DNA of 64,000 nucleotides, taken from assembly GCA_964019155.1 (NCBI GenBank), contig OZ025240.1:22786816-22850815 (forward strand), in the 5' to 3' direction. The stretch is from Osedax fenrisi (taxonomy: Eukaryota > Annelida > Polychaeta > Sabellida > Siboglinidae). Of the stretch, positions 35,353-46,400 are shown one piece after another (the first letter of the stretch is position 1; each line of letters begins with the position of its first letter). The position numbers and the translations under genes are program-made. The notes beneath the pieces were generated by a model, which saw only the letters and a program-made list of their open reading frames with translations, was not told the origin of the DNA and ran no database searches.

Positions 35353-38300
35353 TCATTGCTCAATCAAGCGTTGAGGTGGTCTAACCTCCCTACCTGATCT
35401 TGTAACAATTGTGTTTTTTTCAACTGGTACTAGATCTATCCTATTACGCCTGATTGTGTTGTCATTTGATTTTATTGTGTACGTTCTTTCATTGTTATCA
35501 TCGAATTGTATTACGGTTCCCATTCTGTCCATGTCTTTAATATAGACATCTTCATCCAGTGCCAATCTTCTTTTAGTTTTTGATAGTTTGTTGTCGCTGT
35601 ACTGTTTTTCCTTGAGTTTCTTCTCCATGACCTTCTTTTTGAATTCAACATGATCTTTTTCGAGCATCATATTTTGATTTAGTAGATCTGGTAATGTCGT
35701 ATTTAATCTACGATTCATTAACAACTCAGCTGGGGATCTACCGAAAGATAATGGTGTATTTCGATATGACAATAGACCTAAATATGGGTCTTCAGATTTC
35801 TCCATGATCTGCTTTAGCGTTTGTATAGCTCTTTCAGCTACTCCGTTGCCTTTTGGATATTTTGGTGATGATGTTAAATGTTTAAACTTGTATGTTTTGG
35901 AAAATTCTTTGAATTCTTCGCTGCTGTATTGAGTTCCGTTATCTGAGATCATGTTCTCAGGAATACCGTGTCGTGCAAATATTGATTTTAATGACGAAAT
36001 TATTGTGATCGATCTCATGTCTTTCAATAACATCGTTTCAATATATCGGGAATAATAATCCACCACTATAATGTATTTTTGTTGCTTGAATTGAAATAAG
36101 TCTGAGCCTACTGTTTCCCAAGCTTTGGAAGGTACTGGTACTATCTTTACAGGTTCTCGTTGAGTCCTTGCATTTATATTGCAGTTTATACATTCCCTTA
36201 TTTCCTTGTCGATATCGTTTGAGATACCAAACCAAAACACACTCTTTTTTGCCCTTTCTAGACATTTCGTGATTCCTAAGTGTCCTATATGGATATTTCT
36301 TAACATTTCTTTTCTCATACTGACAGGTATAATAGCTCTATTCTGGTACGTTAAGCAACCTTTAATCGTTGATAAATATTGTTGGCTATTATAATATTTT
36401 CGACCTAAATTATGTTTCAAATCTGATTTTGTCCATCCTTCAATAATCTTCTTCTTCAACCATGTTATCTCTGGATCATTATTCTGAGCTTTGATTATAG
36501 ATTGTATTTTACATGATTCCCCAGGTACGAAAACACTACTTGCCATCTCTTCGGTTTCGATTTCTAATAGGTCGCACCCTGTATCTTTCGAAGGGTATCT
36601 TGATAATGTATCGGCAATGATATTGTTTTTACCGGGTATATATTTCATGTTTACGGCATATCTCATCAATCGTATTCTGTACCTTTGGATTCTTATAGGC
36701 ACCTTCTCTATTTCTTTGCTTCCTAATAGAGTTATTAAAGGTTTATGATCGGTTTCTACGTATATGGGTGCACCTACTATATAATAGTTAAATCTTTCAA
36801 GAGCCCATACTACGCCCAACGCTTCCTTCTCTATAGTTGCGTATCTTTTCTCAGTATCACTTAGGGATCTACTGGCTGCTCCAATCATTTTTCGGTTTCC
36901 GTTTTCGTCTTCTTGTGTTAGTATCGCACCTATACCGTGATCCGATGCGTCTGTTGTCAATATTGTTTTCTTGTTAACATCGAAATACGATAATGTCTTC
37001 GTATTCTGTAACTCTTCTTTCAATATTCTGAAACTTTCTTCTTGCTTCGTATCCCAAATCCAAGAACAATCTTTCCTAAGCAATTCTCTTAATGGAGCAC
37101 TGTATTCGGATATATTTGGGTTAAATCGAGAAAATTGGTTTATCATCCCAAGAAAACTCCTGACACTTTTTACGCTAGTTGGTGTTGGAATATCTATGAT
37201 TCCTTGGACTTTTTGTCCAGCTTTAATTCCTTTACTGGTAATTTTAAACCCTAAGAAATCTACTTCTTCTTTACGGAATACACATTTATTTTTATTTAAT
37301 GTCAATCCTGATTCTACTATTTTATTGAGTACTGTTTTTAGATTTCTATCATGTTCGTCTGCATCCATTCCCATTACTAATACGTCATCCACGTGTACGA
37401 TTAGCCCCTTGCAGTCTTTTAAGATTTTAGATATTTCTTTACAAAATATTTCGGGAGCTGAGGTTAAGCCAAACGGTAATTTTTTATAATAATACCTCCC
37501 CCATGGCGTTAGGAATGTTGTCAATGCCCAGCATTTTTTTTCTAATGGAATTTGCCAAAACCCTGAATTTGCATCCAATTTTGAAAAAATGTTTCCTTTG
37601 ATTTTACTTAGACTACCCTCGACCGTTGCCATAGGATGTATCTCTCGTTTCACTGCTGCATTTAACTTCGTTAAATCTGTGCAAATTCTTATTTTACCGT
37701 TTCCTTTCTTTGCAATAACCATTGGGCTACACCATTCTGTGGGACCACATGCTTCTTCGATTACTCCTAATTCGATCATTTTCTGTAGTTCGTTTTGGAC
37801 TTCCGTTTGTTGATGTACTGGAACTGGTCTTGGTACATTAATTGAATATGGTTTTATTCCCTCTTTTATTTCAATTTTGTATTTCCTATTAATACTTCCT
37901 AATCCATCAAATAATTTAGGATCCAGCTGGCAATCTAGCGCATCTACTAATTTGACAATATCCAATTCTATTGATGCCTTTCTCGAGAGTAAACCTGTCA
38001 TTTGTTTTTCTAAAATGAATATGTCCTCTTTTATTGTTTTACCTTTATATGTAATCAATGCTTCTAAGTATCCCTTAGCATTAATTTCAGTATTATTTGG
38101 TCCTCTTAATATTATATTAGTCTTCTTTAAAATTGGTAATAACTTATTATATGGCATTACGGATACGCTTGCGCCTGTATCTATCTTAAACTTAATAACT
38201 TTTTCGAATTGTTCACAATTTACTGTTAAATCTTTTATCCATTTATTTTGTTCAATGTTAGTTTTAATTTCGCCTAAAAATATAAAATTTTCGTCTATTT

Positions 38301-39144
38301 TTGAACAACAAATTTCATTTGTTTCGTATGTTCGCTGATTGTAGTTATCACTCCTTGATTTACAACACTTTGCCCAGTGTCCTAACTTGTTACAGATATT
38401 GCATTTTGTGTTGAATGCTTTACATGACCTTGGTTCATGTATTCGATCACATCTGCCGCATTTTTTTTTATTAAACTTTTGGCTTGGTTTATTATAAGTT
38501 TCGTTATTCTTATATTTATTGATTTTTTTGTTAATATAATCAATATTTTCGTATTCTTTCTTATTGATTTTCTGCATTTGGTTATTACTTGTTTCTTTTA
38601 TTTTTGTAGCTTGGACTACCTCTTCGGCTGTAATTTCTTTACCTTTAACTTCTTGTAGGAATCTCTGGCGTAAATTATTGTCAATCATGCCTATGATGAT
38701 TCTATCTTTGATCAATGAATCTTTCAAATCTTTGAATTCGCAAGTCATAGCCAGTTTTCGTAATTCAGCATAGTAGCATTCAATATTCTCGCTTTCAAAT
38801 TGATCACGTTTAAAAAATACATATCTTTCATATGTCAAGTTTCTTTTTGGAATGAAATACGCTTTAAACTTTTCTTTTATCCACTCTAAGTTTTTCTTAC
38901 CAGAGGATTTTGTTTTTTTTTCATCTATCATTACTTCGATAGTTTCATCTTCAAATGAATTGTATATATCTACGCCATCTGATCCTATTGTATTTAGAAA
39001 TATACCGACTTGTGACTTTTCTGATTTGTTTTCCAATTCTCTAGCATTTTCATAAATTTCATAAGATTGTATCCATCTTTTATATATTTCGGCCCCTCTG
39101 ATTTTATCTACAATTAATATTTCTGGGATTCTACATTCACTCAT
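35353..39144 (-). CDS. Gag-Pol polyprotein of a Ty3/gypsy (K02A2.6-like) retrotransposon
   Basis: A single 1263-residue frame with no internal stop. Order: Gag/capsid-like region (about 1-200); two zinc knuckles (about 229-261, the second a clean C-x2-C-x4-H-x4-C); aspartic protease DTGAS (about 322-326); reverse transcriptase with LPFGLTSAP and a catalytic HVDD in place of the usual YxDD (about 584-587); RNase H with TDAS (about 731-734); integrase with an H-H-C-C zinc site (H952, H955, C985, C988) and D1015, D1068, E1104 (D,D-35-E). Protease-RT-RNase H-integrase is the Ty3/gypsy order. Gag and Pol share one frame with no frameshift. No envelope. Probably functional or only recently silent. 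Frames antisense to it are shadows. Confidence 0.97.
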   Translation of the reverse strand: MSECRIPEILIVDKIRGAEIYKRWIQSYEIYENARELENKSEKSQVGIFLNTIGSDGVDIYNSFEDETIEVMIDEKKTKSSGKKNLEWIKEKFKAYFIPKRNLTYERYVFFKRDQFESENIECYYAELRKLAMTCEFKDLKDSLIKDRIIIGMIDNNLRQRFLQEVKGKEITAEEVVQATKIKETSNNQMQKINKKEYENIDYINKKINKYKNNETYNKPSQKFNKKKCGRCDRIHEPRSCKAFNTKCNICNKLGHWAKCCKSRSDNYNQRTYETNEICCSKIDENFIFLGEIKTNIEQNKWIKDLTVNCEQFEKVIKFKIDTGASVSVMPYNKLLPILKKTNIILRGPNNTEINAKGYLEALITYKGKTIKEDIFILEKQMTGLLSRKASIELDIVKLVDALDCQLDPKLFDGLGSINRKYKIEIKEGIKPYSINVPRPVPVHQQTEVQNELQKMIELGVIEEACGPTEWCSPMVIAKKGNGKIRICTDLTKLNAAVKREIHPMATVEGSLSKIKGNIFSKLDANSGFWQIPLEKKCWALTTFLTPWGRYYYKKLPFGLTSAPEIFCKEISKILKDCKGLIVHVDDVLVMGMDADEHDRNLKTVLNKIVESGLTLNKNKCVFRKEEVDFLGFKITSKGIKAGQKVQGIIDIPTPTSVKSVRSFLGMINQFSRFNPNISEYSAPLRELLRKDCSWIWDTKQEESFRILKEELQNTKTLSYFDVNKKTILTTDASDHGIGAILTQEDENGNRKMIGAASRSLSDTEKRYATIEKEALGVVWALERFNYYIVGAPIYVETDHKPLITLLGSKEIEKVPIRIQRYRIRLMRYAVNMKYIPGKNNIIADTLSRYPSKDTGCDLLEIETEEMASSVFVPGESCKIQSIIKAQNNDPEITWLKKKIIEGWTKSDLKHNLGRKYYNSQQYLSTIKGCLTYQNRAIIPVSMRKEMLRNIHIGHLGITKCLERAKKSVFWFGISNDIDKEIRECINCNINARTQREPVKIVPVPSKAWETVGSDLFQFKQQKYIIVVDYYSRYIETMLLKDMRSITIISSLKSIFARHGIPENMISDNGTQYSSEEFKEFSKTYKFKHLTSSPKYPKGNGVAERAIQTLKQIMEKSEDPYLGLLSYRNTPLSFGRSPAELLMNRRLNTTLPDLLNQNMMLEKDHVEFKKKVMEKKLKEKQYSDNKLSKTKRRLALDEDVYIKDMDRMGTVIQFDDNNERTYTIKSNDNTIRRNRIDLVPVEKNTIVTRSGREVRPPQRLIEQ

Positions 39145-39365
39145 TTTTATAATAAATGTACTAATATTATGTTATTTCTGTAAATTCTGTGTGAATATAA
39201 ATATATTTATATATATATTAAACAACCTATTCTATGGTATTAAATTAATTACCCATAAGATAGTTATATACACTATTAAAATAAACAATTAATAATATCC
39301 AGTAACTTATTATGTAATAAATATACAATGTATATTTTTATATATTTAATTAATTTTTAATTAGT

Positions 39366-39386
39366 TTTTTTTTTTTTTTTTTTTCT
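39366..39386. repeat. Poly-T run between LTR and gag
   Basis: A homopolymer of about 20 T on the + strand, i.e. poly-A in the retrotransposon leader. The flanking TAATTAATTTTTAATTA is palindromic. Confidence 0.7.
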
Positions 39387-39557
39387 AATTAATTTTTAAT
39401 TAATTTACAATAACAACTTGTTATGTAATAATCTAAGTACACTGTACTTAATGTATGTCGAATCTAATAATAAGCTTGCCTTATAATTATGATTTTAATC
39501 CCAAATCTTAATACCACGTAACTAATATCACTATTTAACTATCTAGTTAAAGAACAA

Positions 39558-39569
39558 CCGCTGTCACCA
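39558..39569 (-). promoter_or_regulatory. tRNA primer-binding site
   Basis: Directly next to the 5' LTR the minus strand reads TGGTGACAGCGG. It begins with the TGG complementary to a tRNA CCA end, as expected for tRNA-primed minus-strand DNA synthesis. I cannot assign the tRNA with certainty. Confidence 0.75.
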
Positions 39570-39895
39570 TGTAATATGTTATTATATATCAATTGGTTCG
39601 TCTATAGAGTTATAACTTATATATTAAGATTATGATAATCTTATCCTAAATATATAATGTATAATATATATATATAATATATGTATTGGGTATACTATTA
39701 TATGTAGGATGTATTACCTTTGGGTAGCTTCAAGATATCTGCCAGAGTACTCTGCAGATGATTCTTCGTGGTTTGGGGTATATAGTATTATCTATTATAG
39801 ATTAACGTAAGTGCTATTGGTTTGACTGCTAAGATACAAGTGAAGTGTTTATCACTAATAATGTGGGCGTGTCTAATTATATATATTATATTACA
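39570..39895 (-). repeat. 5' LTR of the retrotransposon
   Basis: 326 bp, identical by eye to the 3' LTR. The element is transcribed leftward, so this is the promoter-bearing copy. Confidence 0.95.
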
Positions 39896-40183
39896 CCTAT
39901 ATATTATATAGGTAAAACTTAGGATAATCTTATATAATATAAGATTATCTTAAAGATATATAAGTTATATAGTATATAACATACATTATCAGCGAGGCGT
40001 TATCCACATTTACAATTAATTTAAATTTAAATATGAAATTAAATGAATTGTCATAATTAATACAAAATCAATAACCAATCCCAATCAATAGTTCAAGATT
40101 ATAAATATTTACAAAGATTTGTAGATTTTATTTATTAATGATTTTGTATGGATACCACATCCCTCTGTGGATACCAACAGTTG

Positions 40184-40503
40184 TACATACAATGTTTATA
40201 ATTTAAATACTATATTATATACTGTATATACATGTATATACTATACCGTAGACATATACAACTTTATATATATATATATATATATTATTGTATTTTCAAT
40301 AAAGAATATAAATGTCATCTTCTAGATATATATATACATATATCTTTATGTTATATTATGTTTATAAATTATTCTTGATATTTATAATACGTCTATATAT
40401 AGTATTATCATTAATTATATTACTTCGCATGATACTATATAGAATATTATTATATTATCCTACCCACATGCTTCCATAAAGAAGATATATCTTGTTAAAC
40501 CAA

Positions 40504-40552
<49 letters not shown>

Positions 40553-40566
40553 TATATATATAATAT

Positions 40567-40612
<46 letters not shown>

Positions 40613-40614
40613 TT

Positions 40615-40673
<59 letters not shown>

Positions 40674-40991
40674 TTGGTTTAACAAGATATATCTTCTTTA
40701 TGGAAGCATGTGGGTAGGATAATATAATAATATTCTATATAGTATCATGCGAAGTAATATAATTAATGATAATACTATATATAGACGTATTATAAATATC
40801 AAGAATAATTTATAAACATAATATAACATAAAGATATATGTATATATATATATCTAGAAGATGACATTTATATTCTTTATTGAAAATACAATAATATATA
40901 TATATATATAAAGTTGTATATGTCTACGGTATAGTATATACATGTATATACAGTATATAATATAGTATTTAAATTATAAACATTGTATGTA
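40184..40991. mobile_element. Giant inverted repeat, copy 2
   Basis: Copy of 29031-29836 within the tandem duplication (+11153/+11155). It differs only in the length of the central (TA)n. Confidence 0.9.
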
Positions 40992-41695
40992 TAACATTGT
41001 ATATATAATATATAGATTTATAGTTCTCTGACGATCGTCACTGTCTGAGAGTCCTCACTATTATCAGTAACTATTACTAAGTTTATGATCGTCCTTCTAT
41101 ATATGTTTACCTGTTTGAATAGAGTATCTGACATTATTCGATAAAGCATAATATTGAAGAGTATATTATGGGATTGTAAACAGATTTGTCTATCTCATTT
41201 AGTTATTCTTTAACCAGTAACTTATTTCCCATCGAAATACGTTGCAATTATTGCTTTTTTTGTATATATTTTATATTATTGCAATACATCATGTATTATA
41301 ACCTACATGTTATAATTATATTAAATATTTTCATTTTTGTACATACTCTGTTCATATTTAAAAAAAAATCAATACATGATATGTTAGTTGTTAATACTGG
41401 TGGTATTTTGTGGCTATACTTTCAAAAGTTAATATATGTTCACCCCTTTGAATGCATCTTCAACTTAACTTTTTAGTATTGTATATTATCCAATAGATAA
41501 CCTTCATTAACCTGCATTATCAATCGGCTCCATTTTATTTAATATTTAATTATCATTATTTACTTTGTGTTTAGAATTATGTATATTTGATCCAGCTGTT
41601 AGGTACCTATATATTATCAGTTATTCCTATATTTTATCTTTAATACTAGATACTTTGTTACGTTTAGGTAAAGTTAACTGCTTTACTATGTGGTT

Positions 41696-41733
41696 ACCAT
41701 CGATATAAAGAAAGTCTTCTTTATATCGATGGT
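41696..41733. repeat. Family A terminal repeat as a bare palindrome, copy 2
   Basis: Same palindrome as 30541-30578, carried by copy 2 of the tandem duplication. Confidence 0.85.
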
Positions 41734-43103
41734 GGTTACCTTTCTTTCTTTAGTATGATTAAGATGTTTTTGATATCCTCTCATTGATTTTGACCCAATC
41801 TACTTTAACTGTACTCTTTATTTTCTTAATGTTTGGGTTTATTAGTTTATATATATACCTTATTCTTTAGACTCATTATTTCAATGTAAATATACTATAG
41901 TTCTTCTTATCCATGATTCTTATTATGCCGATACTGATCAGGAAATCTTTAACTATTACGATTAATGGTCTATTAAATATTGTGATTACTTAATTATTAT
42001 TTTGTTATTAGTCATTCTGATATCTTTAACTATTACGATTAATGGTCTATTAAATATTGTGATTACTTAATTATTATTTTGTTATTAGTCATTCTGATAT
42101 CTGTAAGTTTATCTTTAATATTTCTTTTGTAAAGAAATGTATCAATTTGTGAGTTTAGTTTTTAAAGATTGCCTTTTATTGACTAATCTATTTGATTTTT
42201 TTAGATTAATGAATGAACTGAACGGTCCTCATTACGAGATCACGATAGCTGAATATGTCTGTTCATGGAATTGTTTGCGTCTCATTTATACTTCTAGAAA
42301 CGTTTTTGAATTAAAAGGTATATTTTAAAGTACTTCATTTGATCTTATATAAGTTGTCAATAATATTTATAAAACGATAAATTTCCCATTGTACAAGTAA
42401 ATTAATGTAAGTTATAATTTATAAGCCATGTTCTTCATATATTATAGGATTTTTCTTCAAATTTTATCTTTTTATAATAATAATAAATGTAATGTTTAAG
42501 AACTAAATATTTTAAATAAATTACAATTCAATAATATATATATCTGTAAGCTTATTCACCACATGTATCCATACTATTTTGTAAATTTATACTTATTTAT
42601 ATAGTGTCTTATATTTATATATAGATCTATATTTTTAATTTATATAATATTTCTATGTTTAAATATTTAAACACTACATATTGTGTATAAAATAATATTA
42701 AATAAAATATAAATGTGTAATTCAAATAATCTAATTATGCATTGATCTAGTCTTTGATTTAGATATTTTAAGGTAAATATTATTATTATATTCAGTTTAG
42801 ATATATCATAATATTAATTAATTAATATATTTTATATTAATAACCGATTTATAAGGTTACATTCTAATAATTGTTCATTATTTTTTAATTTCGTATTATT
42901 CTTTGTTTATTTCTATAACATATATTCATACTTTATACTTTCGATTATATATTTCGACTATATTATTGCTTAAAATATCTATTATACAACCAATAATCTA
43001 TATTGATTTTGAATATTTTAGTTATTTACATTTGAGTCAAATAAACTATATAGTATATTGAAATAATACATTTATTATAATACGTAGTAATAAGAGTACA
43101 CAT

Positions 43104-43137
43104 GGTGGGGGTGGGGGGGGGCGGGGTGGGGCGGGGG
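43104..43137. repeat. G-run beside the TRIP11 stop codon
   Basis: The + strand has six or more runs of four or more G in about 34 bases, a strong G-quadruplex candidate. In TRIP11 transcript sense it is a C-rich start of the 3' UTR, three bases after the stop codon. It is the right boundary of the tandem duplication. Confidence 0.85.
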
Positions 43138-43140
43138 TTA

Positions 43141-43467
43141 TCAATTATTATCGAGGACATCCTTCAGTATCGACGACTCAGCGTTCATCGTGGACAGGGA
43201 GGCTGAGGAGGCTGTTCTTCGTGACGAGGAGGAGGAGGATAATGGTAATGGGGTTATCAGTGTGTGAGAGCCGGTGATCTGGAGCGGAACCGAAGCAGCG
43301 GCGGCGGTCTGCTTAGCTACCTTCTTAGCGTTCAGGGACGAGAACGACGGGGTCTTGCCGTCTAGTGACGAGGAGGACGACAACTTCCTGTTTAGTTCTA
43401 GAGTCGGTGCGGCGTCAAGAGGCGTCGACTCAGCTTCGAGGAACTGCACGAACAGCTCGGAGAAAGT
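43141..43467 (-). CDS. TRIP11: TRIP11 last exon with stop codon
   Basis: Begins TFSELFVQFLEAESTPLDAA, matching FSELFVKFLETES of vertebrate GMAP-210, continues with a Ser-rich tail and ends ESSILKDVLDNN, like the vertebrate ending VVLKDLLKQ. Phase 0 acceptor after CACACAG. Confidence 0.94.
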   Translation of the reverse strand, partial: TFSELFVQFLEAESTPLDAAPTLELNRKLSSSSSLDGKTPSFSSLNAKKVAKQTAAAASVPLQITGSHTLITPLPLSSSSSSRRTASSASLSTMNAESSILKDVLDNN

Positions 43468-46400
43468 CTGTGTGTGTGCAGCATGTTGTAATGCTTCATA
43501 TAGATATATAGATATGTATGGGATATACTTGATTATAGTGAAAAGATAATTGTTACTTTACATTAATTTTACATTTTTATTTGCCAAATCCATCGGAATA
43601 ATAATGTAATGATATATATATATATATATAGGTATATAACTATATAATAATATCTATATACCTATAAGTTTAATTTTAAGTGATATCAGAGATAGAGGAG
43701 GTGTTTGTGAAATGCTTACCCCATCTAATTTCGCAGATTTCTGATCTGTATTCTTAAATAACTTTCCCATCCAGCCAGAAGACTCTGTTCCGATCTATTG
43801 AATTATATATCAATATTATAATTTGATAATATAAGATGAATTTATAATGCTAATTAATTATAATAATTTTATAAACAAATTATAAATCTATGATATTAAT
43901 TATAATTTGTTAATTGAGAATACTTCTTATGATACATACAGAATGATATTTATTAACATTGATACATATTAATTATATTATTATTATAATATTATTAAAT
44001 GTGTTAAATTTATTATAATTTTACTAAAATTAATGATATTAATGTTATTTGAAATTAAATTATTTATATTAAATAACTATTATCTATGCTATATGTCAAT
44101 TATAATATATATATATATATATATATATTAGAATTTACTCATATATTAAGGAGACAAATGAGTAATATGTATGAAATCGTATTATGTATTATATAGAACC
44201 TTTTTGTGAATTTAGAAAATTATTAAATTTATGTTAAATTAAACATATTTGATTAAATTGGAAAATAGATAATAAAATATTATTATAATTTTTGAGGCAT
44301 TTATTTGAAATTTATTAATTAGTTTTAAAATGTTATATTATTAATTTAATTTATTGATATAATTTAATATAATACAATACATTTTACTGATTTCCACAAT
44401 AATTGTAATTAATTTATTAAAAATATTAAAATAAATTTGATCTATGTGCATATTTAATATTGTTATCAACAATTGTATTAAATTATCATAACATCATGTA
44501 TAAATGTCACATTATACACAATATATTATTAAAGATTTTCCGAACGAAAGATATGTCACTCTAATGAATTTGTGAAATTAATGAAAAATGGCGCCACCTG
44601 TACTGATAACTATTTATTGTAATTCTATTTTTAGTTTATATTTGTTTACATGTCAATTTTAAAAACAATTCGCTATTGAAATTATTTAAAACAATAGTAT
44701 TTCCAACTATATTTAAAACTATTCAGCGTGCAAATTTGTTTCATATAAATAGATACAAGGACATATCTTTGCTTCGAGAAATAATAGATTATATATATAC
44801 CTGATTTAACTCTTCGGGTTTGAAATTTAACATTTTGCAAATCAGATCAATAACTTCTTTCTTTTTGTTGGGTGGCGAATGGAAATAAGTAACTAACATA
44901 TTCTTTATCATTACTCTATAAATGAATAACATAAATTACTTTATATTAAAACGTGCACTATATTTATATCCTAGATTACAAACTTTTCAATTCGTGATTC
45001 GTGAGAAACTTTGAGTTTAGAAATTTGATCATTTTTACAGCTAAGTTCATCTCGATGTAAATCGCCTGTTATATAGTTCAGCACTTAATATAGATGACAG
45101 ACTTATAAACATAATGTATATATATAACGACGAAAAGAACGAGATAACGATATGAAAGACATGCTGGGTGTGAGGGGTCACGGAGGGGGGTCAAGATGCA
45201 AACACAATATCTACCTATGAGCATCGCGAGAGATACTGACAGACGAGTGACACGTCAGTACCTGATGTAATACTCACAGGTGCAACATGCAATCTCTCTC
45301 TCACTCGAGAGAGAGGGGTGGTAACACGTACAATAATAACACGGGGGTGGGGGGGTAACTATGGTGTATTCATCAGGTAGTCATCGTATCGGCGTGATTG
45401 AATGATACACACGGTTTAGATCGGTGATAGGAAAGAATAGTAAATATATTAGTATTCATATATTGGATAAAACGGATGCAATAGATAATATAGATGCAGT
45501 TAATATAACAAATACGATGAATAATACATGCAGTGATAGTATAATGGATGCAATAGACATGAACTACATAATGGATGCAGACAAACGCAACACACGTGCA
45601 TTAACTTGACGTTAGAAAATCTGAGGAAGTAACTCGAGACGCAGATTTGCTCAGAATTACTAGCTGAGATTAACTAAAGACGAGTGACATGCGACACACA
45701 CATATAAGTGACATGCGACACACACACACACGTGTGCACTACTGACCCTGTTCCTTTAGCGCAGATATAGTTTCATCGCGGTCCCCCAGTGTTATAGATA
45801 GTCGTTGGGCTGCTGCTAGGGCTTGTTCATTGTCCTTCAGTGTTATCTATAGTAGGGGGGTGGGGGAAATAGTACAGGAGTCAAGCAATAGTGTAGTGAT
45901 GGACTTTATACAAGTACAGTTAGTCAGGCCACTATAGGAGAGGTGTGGCTGTTAGCGGTTACCTGAATAAGTTGTAATCTCTTCGTAAGTTCAGTGTTTT
46001 CATTAGTGGACACTTGCAGATCACGTTTATATCTCTCCGTTTCGGTGGATTGTTGTAATTCTCGTTCTTAAATAATAGTCGAATTTAAACGCAAGTTTCA
46101 AATCGGAAGATTAAGTTCTAACCTTTCTGGAATTGTTCTAGAACCATTTGGAGGTTACACAACGATGTAGAAGTTTCATTTTCTTTACGTTTCGATACTT
46201 TCAATTGTTTCGCAGTGGTTTCGAGATCTCTAGATACAGATTCTATTCTAGTTGTGAGGTTGTTAACTCTATCAGTAGATTGGGCACTGTGATAATAGTA
46301 ACATTCATTTAGTGTTTAGTATAGATAATGTACAGAGAAATACAAGTTCATCAACATATATAGAGGGATATAAGATTTGAATATAAGATTTGAATATATG

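Larger units (their letters stand above)
34847..39895 (-). mobile_element. Complete Ty3/gypsy-type LTR retrotransposon
   Basis: A full element of 5049 bp read on the minus strand. It has two LTRs of 326 bp that look identical, both TG...CA bounded, a 5-bp target duplication CCTAT (34842-34846 and 39896-39900), a primer-binding site next to the 5' LTR and one uninterrupted Gag-Pol frame. The empty site is preserved in copy 1 at 28743-28747. Identical LTRs and an open frame indicate a very recent insertion. No envelope gene. Confidence 0.97.
31979..43125. repeat. Tandem segmental duplication, copy 2, interrupted by a retrotransposon
   Basis: Second copy of 26469-31970, expanded by the segment 32941-33529 and the LTR element 34847-39895. 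Apart from these the two copies look the same base for base over the stretches I compared, including AT-rich sequence that should drift fast, with a 2-bp length difference in a (TA)n. Copy 2 ends in the G-run directly beside the TRIP11 stop codon. Confidence 0.93.

Noticed and set aside
36971..38338. Frames of 150-170 residues on the + strand
   Set aside because: Antisense shadows of the intact Gag-Pol gene.
45424..45609. 61-residue + frame in a TRIP11 intron
   Set aside because: Built from loose GATGCAATAGA/AATATAGATGCAG repeats; no splice or homology support.
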